Part shown: one piece after another, positions 18,946 to 25,472 of the stretch | How positions within the stretch are numbered: position 1 is the stretch's first letter | Layout: every line of letters begins with the position of its first letter | Origin: Saccoglossus kowalevskii | Lineage: Eukaryota; Hemichordata; Enteropneusta; Harrimaniidae | Length of the DNA: 25,472 bases | NCBI RefSeq assembly: GCF_000003605.2 | Contig: NW_003109109.1 | Location: forward strand, 154,607 to 180,078 | Direction of reading: 5' to 3' | Translations under genes and position numbers: made by a program | The notes under the pieces: generated by a model | Seen by the model: only the letters and a program-made list of their open reading frames with translations | The model's database searches: none | What the model was told of the DNA's origin: nothing

Positions 18946-19829
18946 CAATTTATTGAAAATGAATGAATTCTGGGTATTTAAATTTAAAAGTAGGTTTCTG
19001 AAGAAAAGAATCATATACTTTTAGTCGCTGATGACAATATAGTAACTGATTAGTTGACATGTTAGTTCGAAGAAAAGTACACTGCTCTTTACAATGTACG
19101 CTAATCACCGAAACAAACAGTTTTCCGAGAACTTCAGAAATCTCATAGTATATAGCAGTTTCGTTTACATCTCGCGCGATTGACTTTGATAATTACGTAT
19201 ATGCGATGGTATGCAAGAATGATGATTTTTAAAATTGTTAGGTGTCTGTGTTAACTACCCAGACATGTGTTATATAGACATCTATGCCATTATGTCACAT
19301 ATATAATGGACTGCTCCATTTTAATATTGTCCAATCGGAATTGCGTCGCTGTGGCAGATTGGTTTGTATTTCTGGATGTAGTCTGTGTGCTCCATCCAGT
19401 CAGTGCAATGTGCCAAACACGCCACTCAAGGTGTTATAGTCGATCAGTAAAACAAGCTTTATTTCCATTTTTGCTAACTGGTCAGAATATTAGTGACTCG
19501 AAATTACATGATAATTTATGAACGGAACTGGCGTCTTTAAATAAATAGCGAATACAAATATTCACAAGAACACATTCACTGAAACGATAGAATCAGAGGA
19601 TAATGGTCACGTCACTAGATGTACTGCGCATGCTCATTGGTTTCTTCGTTTTCTTCTGGTATATCATTAACCCCCATTTGCGCGCGAGGCATTTTAATTC
19701 GGAGTTCCTGTCCCACTTCCAGTCATCATTGGACACCATGTGGTCTTTACTTCTGTGTTCATCCATAAAGTGTACCCGGGGGTGAGTTATTATAACTAAA
19801 ATCAAGCAATTCACAGGAATGACGTTCAA

Positions 19830-20200
19830 TTATGAAATCTAAACACAGTGATTAGTTTGTAGTTAGTTAAACAGACCCTCAACCCGATTTGGCTCAGGTT
19901 GGCTAGCCAAGCATAATTTATCAAACAGTGAATAAATGACAAACCCAATTGGTTATAGTTAAGATATTAGCTGACAATTATGAAAAGAACAAAGCAATAC
20001 AGATAAATGAACTGCAATGCAGAGCTGTAGAGAAGAGCACAACAGAACAGTGAACGTACAACACAGTGAAGTGTGCTGCAATGCAACGTACTGAGAGTGG
20101 AACAGAGAACAGAACTGGCCTAAATGTATCAGAGAAATTCTTTGTGACAAATAATCGCCCGGATGCAACTATTTGTATATGTTTGTTTATAGTATTGAAA
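19830..20200. other. Purine-rich, repeat-like spacer
   Basis: Around 19985-20115 the + strand is rich in A and G with loosely repeated ACAGTGAA, GCAATGCA and GAACAGA words. This creates a misleading hydrophobic open frame on the - strand. I see no gene in it. Confidence 0.5.
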
Positions 20201-20214
20201 TCTTCAATACATAC

Positions 20215-20569
20215 CGTCGGCAAATGGCACGTTGGAAGGTGACCTCGTCAACCAAAGGCTGGAATTTAACCTGGAACAGCTACGATCGGTGATTCCCTGA
20301 AATGCAGAATAATAATCCCTAAATTTTTCTCGTCGTGTGATGGCGCTCTTTGCTCCCCTTTTAAATTTAACCATGATGGCGTGATTCTGCTCAATCATGA
20401 TGCTCGCCCGGGGGGTTCGATTTGTGGAAATAGCTGGAACCCATGTCCGTGAAAGGGGTTTTTCAAAATGATCCTTCAGTGTAAGCACGGGTTGGTCATA
20501 TGCCGTGATCGCCCGTGATCGAGGGTCGTTAACCAGGGGAGCGGACGTTTTCCTCGTTTTTGCGATCAT
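20215..20569 (-). CDS. Unrecognised possible first coding exon
   Basis: An ATG at 20569 opens a 118-codon frame that reaches a good splice donor (GACG|GTATGT at 20214-20213) in phase 1. The product is basic and polar (MIAKTRKTSAPLVNDPRSRA..., later REKFRDYYSAFQGITDRSC), with no signal peptide, membrane span or known domain. Local base composition is visibly more GC-rich than the surroundings, which favours constrained or foreign sequence. A shorter open frame on the + strand (to a stop near 20299) overlaps it, so strand and reality are uncertain. No continuation exon was identified. Confidence 0.25.
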
Positions 20570-21014
20570 TGATTTCCTTAAAGCAATAAAGAAAGCGATA
20601 ATCTCAATTAAAAAATAACCACCATTATCACGTTGGCAGTACCGGAAAAGACACCCTTTTTGTCTATTTTGACTGAAATGGTAACCCTAAACGCGTAATG
20701 CGCATTAACGTGCTTTACTTTAAAAAGAACATTATTTTAGCGCGCTTTCTTTCACAGACATGCGTACCAGATCATTCTTTAAGTCGGACCCCCGGGGATG
20801 CTCGGCCATTTCATAATTCATAGAATTACGAGTTAATAGAGATACATCGTGACTAGATTTGATTCAAATATTCAATGTTACATTAACAGGTTAAACGACG
20901 TTAGAAATATGAAACGTTCTGTTATTTTACCAAGCGCGAAGACGATCTAGTTGACCAGCATGCAACGCTGCCCACCAAGATGAAAGATGTGACGTTGCAA
21001 ACGCACGTCGCCAC

Positions 21015-21071
21015 TGACGTCACTGCAATGAGTATATCGACAAACAAACGCTCCTCCTAGAACGATAAAAG
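21015..21071 (+). promoter_or_regulatory. CRE and TATA-like promoter segment
   Basis: A perfect palindromic cAMP response element TGACGTCA (21015-21022) lies 41 bases before a TATA-like GATAAAAG (21064-21071). A second half site, TGACGT, occurs at ~20989. Initiation would fall near 21095. A short reading frame starts at 21205. The motifs are seen directly; promoter activity is inferred. Confidence 0.4.
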
Positions 21072-21204
21072 CCATTTTATCAGTTCATATTAAACCCAGT
21101 TTACGTCCTGTACTGTGAAAGTTAATGTTATTATTTAGCGAATACTTACGTAAGGCGAACACACTCGCAGACAGTTACACATTTCAACAAAACATTTACC
21201 ATTG

Positions 21205-21318
21205 ATGAGCAACGAATCGTGTTCTGTTAATGAAGCACTGATTGATAATGCAGCTGGCACAATACAAACGAATGACACCAGAATTGACAGCAATACATGC
21301 GACGATAACTGGGAATAG
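21205..21318 (+). CDS. 37-residue acidic reading frame downstream of a promoter-like segment
   Basis: ATG at 21205, stop TAG at 21316-21318. The product starts MSNESCSVNEALIDNAAG and is rich in Asn, Asp and Thr, with two further features: one more Cys near the end and a closing NWE. It resembles in composition the cytosolic N-terminus of the tetraspan gene on the other strand, but I see no clear alignment. The predicted leader is ~110 nt. It could be a small peptide gene, a decayed first exon or chance. No homolog recognised. Confidence 0.25.
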   Translation: MSNESCSVNEALIDNAAGTIQTNDTRIDSNTCDDNWE

Positions 21319-21552
21319 AAAGTTATAAATACATATTACGTACATCATCCAATTGGATGTACATTACAATAAAATGTTATTATAATCTCATGATTATGAC
21401 AGCCAATCAGATTCGCACATTACAGGTAGACATATTGTTCCATCTGCCTTCTGAATTGTCTGGATATTTTCTTCCTGAATTTACCTGATTTACGCTATGA
21501 TTTGTCAAGGAAACTAATACTAGTAACTAGTTTGCCATGTTTGATTTTGCTA

Positions 21553-21588
21553 CGGTGGTGGCGGCACTGGGGGAGGGGCAGGGGGCGG
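21553..21588 (+). other. G-rich island 1
   Basis: Contains GGTGGTGGCGG followed by G5, G4 and G5 tracts separated by one or two bases, in an otherwise AT-rich region. A loosely matching complementary block (GTACCGCCGCC) lies ~60 bases further on. It is close to a G-quadruplex pattern. No gene overlaps it. Confidence 0.6.
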
Positions 21589-21908
21589 TCGCAAAATTTG
21601 CCCCTCAAAATGCATGAAATAGCGTTTCAGAGGGTCTAGATTTCGTACCGCCGCCTCTGTATTATTTTATCTTAGGAATTTTTTATAAACTCGGGGGATT
21701 GTTTTCTTCACTTAGTTTTGTAATATTATTTTCAATTATGAATTCATTTTAATTTTTGATGAATTGATGTAATGATGAATTCTATATAATTTTCTTTTTT
21801 ATTATTTTTTTCTGTTATTGGTCAATACGGGATATTTCCCTTTGCATTTTGTCAATTCTGTCATCGCCTCTGGAGTTTCTTAAGGCCCACTCTTTATACC
21901 TGCGCCCT

Positions 21909-21933
21909 GGGTGGGTGGGGCTTGGGGGGGGGG
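21909..21933 (+). other. G-rich island 2 (G-quadruplex pattern)
   Basis: GGG-T-GGG-T-GGGG-CTT-G10 satisfies the G3+N1-7 four-tract quadruplex pattern. It lies 320 bases after island 1 and ~110 bases before TTAA element copy 2. Function unknown. Confidence 0.7.
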
Positions 21934-22045
21934 TAAACGTGGCACCTGATGTAATTTGTCAGGCTGAAGCCATTGAATTAAGTTTATAAATCCATCTAAC
22001 AAACCTGAGCAACGTATGTTGATGATTAGAGCAAGTAAACTTACA

Positions 22046-22165
22046 GAGCGGTGGTCGTCACTCCGTGTTCTGTTCGATATGGGACACATAGCGACGTACA
22101 CAACGCGTGTAAAATACATAAAATTAGAAGACTTGCTGCGCGACGACAACCACCGTACCATTTAA
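22046..22165 (-). mobile_element. TTAA-flanked MITE, copy 2
   Basis: Read on the - strand it starts TTAAATGGTACGGTGGTTGTCGTCGCGC, passes through AATTTTATGTATTTTACACG and GTGTCCCATATC, and ends GACGACCACCGCTC. It aligns end to end with copy 1 apart from a ~14-nt deletion in the middle and a partly different right arm. TTAA is intact at 22162-22165 and reads TTAC on the other flank. Confidence 0.75.
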
Positions 22166-22166
22166 A

Positions 22167-22748
22167 GGCATCGATTTCCGTATTTGTGAAGATTATACAA
22201 AGAAAATGAGAGGTAACGGGAAAAGGTGAGAAAAGCACGTGTATGCATCAAGGGAATCTGGTAAAATGGCTAAGTTCTTTTAACAAGATTAAAATAGATG
22301 ATTAAACTAAATCTACGAGGAAAATATGAACAACATACGTCCACTTCATGTAAGATGGGAAAAAGAACAGACTAATTGTGTCTGTCCACAACGCCACATA
22401 TCCTCCATGAGCTTCGATTCTAATTTTTCACCTGATAGAACATTGGTCTGGACCAGAACTGTGATAGTAATTATGACCAACAAACAATGAATATAGTAAA
22501 CGGAAATACTAAATTAATAACCCTAGTTTTGAAAAAATGATTTTGCCTCTTGTCTCTTGATCTTATACCTCTGTCATAAACATTGATTTATAAGCAATGA
22601 AACATCTATTTGGTCAGTTACAAAACTGAGCTTCGGGTGAAAGTTTTCGGGGAAAAAATGAACGTAAATTTGAGGTTAGACTTTTTTCCAATCAGCCGTC
22701 AAATATATGCTTGTGTATTTTGAATGTTAAAGCAATATTGCTAATAAC
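22167..22748. other. Intergenic spacer without recognised feature
   Basis: AT-rich, with short chance frames only. No splice-consistent exon of the tetraspan gene could be identified on the - strand here. Confidence 0.5.
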
Positions 22749-23025
22749 AAAATTCACCGTCCACCACCATTTTGTAAACTTTTTGAACATTTGAAAACTG
22801 AGTTCTCACAAAATAAGGGACTATGGTGGTAGAACTGGCAGTAAACATGGAAACATTAATTTAGATGATAACCATTTGTCTACTGGTAATATTGAAAGTA
22901 ATGCTAATGTGAGTCAACGTGTTTCCATTGACAGTGTTGTAAAAGCTAATGGTTTAGAATTAATTAATGCAACAACTGGTTTTATTATTGTAAATGGGAG
23001 TGTATATGAAAAAAAGAAGAAGTAG
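22749..23025 (+). mobile_element. LINE endonuclease-domain relic
   Basis: Two overlapping frames encode part of an AP-type endonuclease from a non-LTR retrotransposon: PFCKLFEHLKTEFSQNKGLW, then, after a frameshift, DYGGRTG (a decayed GDFNARTG), and further VSQRVSIDSVVKANGLELI followed by TTGFIIVNGSVYE. The patterns 'GDFNARTG' and 'RxSxD...N..G..LI.....GxxIVNG' are family hallmarks. The sequence ends in Lys codons and a stop at 23023-23025. Both ends of ORF2 are missing; not functional. Confidence 0.75.
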
Positions 23026-23253
23026 AAATTTTACACACCTTACTGAAATTAGTGTAAATGTTTATATGCGCCAAATATTAATGGAGTAAACTTTTCATGG
23101 AGAGATTTGGACGTATATGTACCCTCAACTGTCGTAAAAGTGATTATTTGTTTTGTATAAGTTATGTAAATTTGAGACACAAGTTCTATACTACGGAATA
23201 AGGCTATGCAATATGATAAATAGATTATTTCTCTCATTATCCCCACTACTTAC

Positions 23254-23999
23254 CGTTCTATTGTCGTTATTGAAAGTTATCGTCGCTGCCATGCCAACAA
23301 CACCGTTAGTAACCGACTGTAATAGGAATTTAACAAAACTCATTGTCAATTGAATACTGATTGCATGACTGTGAGCTAGCGACCACCGATTGAATCGAAC
23401 GTATGGAACACTGTGTTTCTCGCTGGTCACGAATCAAGTAGAATACTGTTTGTATGATTTAGGACCGGTACTGTACCGCAAAATAGAAAAAATAACGAGG
23501 TGGATTATCTTTGACGTCACATGTAATTACTTACCAGAAAACCGGTCCAAATAGGAGCTGCTACGTCATAGTATCCACATGCTTTCACTATGGCAGCTAA
23601 ACCGAGAAATATCAAAATTACCCCTAGTCCAATATGGAAGACGCAGAGGGACAGCGCGACGACGCGTGGTAATTTCCTGTCATGTCGGCATTCGACATGT
23701 ACGCCGGCGGCGGATGACGAGGGCTCATTGGGAGTGACAGAGCCCAGGTCTTCCTCAAATGATTCGTTAACTGTCGATTGAGCCAGAACTGTAGTTTCAA
23801 AGCTTATGTTATCGGACCCCGTCATAACACTTGGTGATTCTGTGGAGTCCCGTATGTTTGTAGGCAACTCATCTCCCATGGCAGCGTTGTTATCGTCTGC
23901 GTCAGTAAAACTGGGATTTGATATTAAATCAGCTTGCTCGGTCTGAACATTGTGACTTGAATATTGCGTTGTTTTGTCAGGTAACATTAATTCAGCCAT
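23254..23999 (-). CDS. MS4A-like tetraspan membrane protein, first two coding exons
   Basis: Exon 1 is 23535-23999 (ATG at 23999, donor CTG|GTAAGT) and exon 2 is 23254-23316 (acceptor ATTACAG, donor ACG|GTAAGT); both are phase 0. The N-terminal ~110 residues are acidic, Ser/Asn-rich and probably cytosolic. A basic stop (RHDRKLPR) precedes membrane span 1 (VVALSLCVFHIGLGVILIFLGLAAIV, residues ~113-138). CGYYDVAAPIWTGF then leads into span 2, completed by exon 2 (SVTNGVVGMAA), followed by an NRT sequon. The 'H.GLG...I.LG......APIW.G' pattern resembles the MS4A/CD20-like family. Spans 3 and 4 should lie at lower coordinates but I could not find them, so the gene is incomplete here. Confidence 0.6.
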
Positions 24000-24460
24000 A
24001 TTCTTTCCACTCACTCTCTCAGATCATTTTGCAAATTGATTTTTTGTTTACCCATTAACAACTGTCATAACGAACACCCGTTGCCCGCGTTAATATGCAC
24101 GTAGGGGGTAAGTATTGCCAGAGTTACACTCATTAACATTAACGACATTAATGTGCAACTAATATCATGTCAGTGGATCAGTCAGAAAGCTAATATAGTA
24201 TTAGCATATCCAATATGGCCGAAATTACGTCATACATAATGTGGTTACATGATATATAGAGCGCCACCACACGGAAAGATCGTAATAGTGGTATCGTTGG
24301 GTGAATAATGAGGTCGCGTTCCCATCCAGCCATTAGCGTACCACACCACTCACATTTTCACGCGACCTATATAATGTGAATGGAAGTCGACCTAATTATT
24401 AGTCCCCGTTTGAACGAACTAATTATAATTCGGTCTCCGCTCGTCCATTTGAAGTCATAT
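24000..24460. other. Upstream region of the tetraspan gene
   Basis: Probable 5' flank of the - strand gene. A CRE-like TTACGTCA lies near 24225. The sequences AGGTCGCG (~24312) and CGCGACCT (~24362) form an 8-bp inverted repeat, with an adjacent CACATT..AATGTG pair. No coding exon is supported. Confidence 0.4.
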
Positions 24461-24642
24461 TTATGAAACCTCTTGACCAAATTCATTATTTTTTTGCATG
24501 TGTCTTGTAATTTGCTTTTTCCCGGGAGACAGTATCTGCTTTATTTCTAGCATCATATGAAAACCCCACATAAAACCCGAGATTTCGTCATTCGTCATAG
24601 AGTTCCCTTTGTTCAGATATTTGTCTTTGACCCGAGCAATAT
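24461..24642 (-). CDS. Candidate 3'-terminal exon, unrecognised
   Basis: On the - strand an acceptor (TTTGCAAG) at 24644-24643 opens a ~60-codon frame to the stop at 24463-24461. It encodes IARVKDKYLNKGNSMTNDEI, then GFMWGFHMMLEIKQILSPGK and a Lys-rich tail. Composition looks protein-like, but I recognise no family and found no preceding exon. The exon could also be a chance frame. Confidence 0.22.
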
Positions 24643-24964
24643 CTTGCAAACATAAAACAGTTATCAATGGTGTTCTTTTGTTTTGCCATGGTGATTTGCA
24701 ATGCAAAAAGGAATAAATAACAATCAGTTAATCAAAAATAAAAGTCAGATAAAAACGAATCATGTAATGTTGAGAACACAAATAGTCCACCAAAGCACTC
24801 ACCAGTAACTTTTAAACAGCTAGATTTCTTGAAAGGAACTTGAGAATAAGTGAGACATTCGACAAAACCGTAACCATCTTGAACATGCTTTGTTAGTTTT
24901 CATTTAAATGTTATGCTTACATTATATTAAGATACATATCCATGGCAATTAGTTTCACAATCAG

Positions 24965-25186
24965 ATCAAAGGTAGCCGACTGGTGGCCATCTCAGATATT
25001 GATCAAATAACACTGTCTCTAGATGAATGTATGATAACAGTTGTGCAAAGTCCTGTGGAAAGCACACTGTTGGAGTGGAATGTCTCATCTCAGAAACCCT
25101 ATTTACCTGTATCTGTTTTAATAAATGAACAAATGGTGGCAGCAAACTTTCAGTCACCGTTCTGTTATGGGAGTCCTTGCCATTAG
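24965..25186 (+). CDS. Candidate 3'-terminal exon, unrecognised
   Basis: An acceptor (TTTCACAATCAG) before 24965 opens a 73-codon phase 0 frame to TAG at 25184-25186. It includes KGSRLVAISDIDQITLSLDE, then MITVVQSPVESTLLEWNV and PVSVLINEQMVAANFQSPFC. Alternating hydrophobic residues suggest beta structure. A long AT-rich tail with AATAAA at 25405-25410 follows and could be its 3' UTR. No family recognised and no upstream exon found in the window. Confidence 0.28.
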   Translation: MKGSRLVAISDIDQITLSLDECMITVVQSPVESTLLEWNVSSQKPYLPVSVLINEQMVAANFQSPFCYGSPCH

Positions 25187-25359
25187 AGTTGAAGAAAACG
25201 TTGAATATCAATTGTTTTACAACACATTTCTGTGATTTCATTCCTAAGAATATACCCATGTGAACTACATTTTTATTTGTTTATATTTTGATACTTTTAT
25301 GTTTGTGTGATGTAAACTTATATTTTATATTTATATTTCCTTATATTTTTTATAGTGAT

Positions 25360-25410
25360 GAGCCCCGATAAAAATGAACTCGGGACTCCAAGTAAAAGTG
25401 TGTAAATAAA
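25360..25410 (+). other. Stem-loop plus AATAAA, mRNA or LINE 3' end
   Basis: GAGCCCCGA (25360-25368) and TCGGGACTC (25380-25388) pair with one mismatch over an 11-nt loop. The sequence then runs into AATAAATAAACAAACA, with AATAAA at 25405-25410. A GC-rich stem-loop followed by a short A-rich repeat is common at LINE 3' ends. Equally, this could be the polyadenylation region of the candidate exon at 24965-25186. Confidence 0.4.
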
Positions 25411-25472
25411 TAAACAAACAGTAGAAATTGTAACATCTGTCAGACACCCATGACATTCTAGTAACAATACAT

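Larger units (their letters stand above)
17571..19600. other. AT-rich intergenic region
   Basis: No exon is supported here. The contents I can name are the 147-bp foldback at 18232-18378, a small hairpin at 18913-18945 and a 6-bp inverted repeat (CCGTAA..TTACGG) near 18009. The rest is AT-rich, with only short chance reading frames. Confidence 0.55.

Noticed and set aside
19593-19829. Possible last exon of the tetraspan gene on the - strand
   Set aside because: An acceptor-like GATTTTAG is present, but there is no linking exon and a promoter-like motif cluster overlaps the frame.
19978-20223. Hydrophobic - strand open frame that could supply missing tetraspan spans
   Set aside because: It is an artefact of a purine-rich, loosely repetitive + strand. 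No matching splice sites or polar loops were seen.
21880-22161. 93-codon - strand open frame
   Set aside because: It consists of MITE copy 2 and the G-rich island read in antisense; no protein family resemblance.
1-25472. CRISPR arrays, bacterial operons, tRNA or rRNA genes
   Set aside because: No direct-repeat array, ribosome-binding-site-led gene string, or recognisable tRNA/rRNA core was seen. Spliced exons show the DNA is eukaryotic.

Overview
The window is eukaryotic, AT-rich animal DNA. Coding sequence is split into many short exons by canonical GT..AG introns of roughly 100 to 1,200 bases. The domain mix (G8, ILEI/PANDER-type 'GG', parallel beta-helix, thrombospondin type 1, WSC and C-type lectin domains) points to a metazoan. 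A marine invertebrate deuterostome such as a hemichordate or lancelet-like animal is my best guess, but the sequence alone does not prove it.

Positions 758-17170 hold one complete gene on the + strand. It has a TATA box, a start codon at 825 followed by a signal peptide, 36 exons whose phases all agree, a stop at 17044 and an ATTAAA signal. The spliced product is 1,769 residues by my count. Its first ~1,100 residues follow the CEMIP/CEMIP2 (KIAA1199/TMEM2) hyaluronan-depolymerase plan: G8, then GG, then a long beta-helix, then a C-terminal beta module. Where vertebrate CEMIP ends in a second GG domain, this protein instead carries two thrombospondin type 1 repeats, one WSC domain and three C-type lectin domains. 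It would be a secreted, multi-adhesive matrix or mucosal protein with a CEMIP core.

Repeats interrupt the gene. A 34-bp tandem duplication copies the splice acceptor of exon 8. Two copies of a TTAA-flanked inverted-repeat element lie in introns 11 and 17. A 5'-truncated LINE reverse-transcriptase relic sits between the exons of the first lectin domain.

Positions 17171-23250 are gene-poor. They hold two more copies of the TTAA element, a 147-bp foldback, two G-rich islands, a promoter-like segment (perfect CRE plus TATA-like box) in front of a 37-residue reading frame, and a LINE endonuclease relic. Positions 23254-23999 (- strand) hold the first two coding exons of a tetraspan, MS4A-like membrane protein whose remaining exons I could not identify. 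Positions 24000-25472 contain two weak candidate terminal exons, one per strand, and a possible LINE-type or mRNA 3' end.
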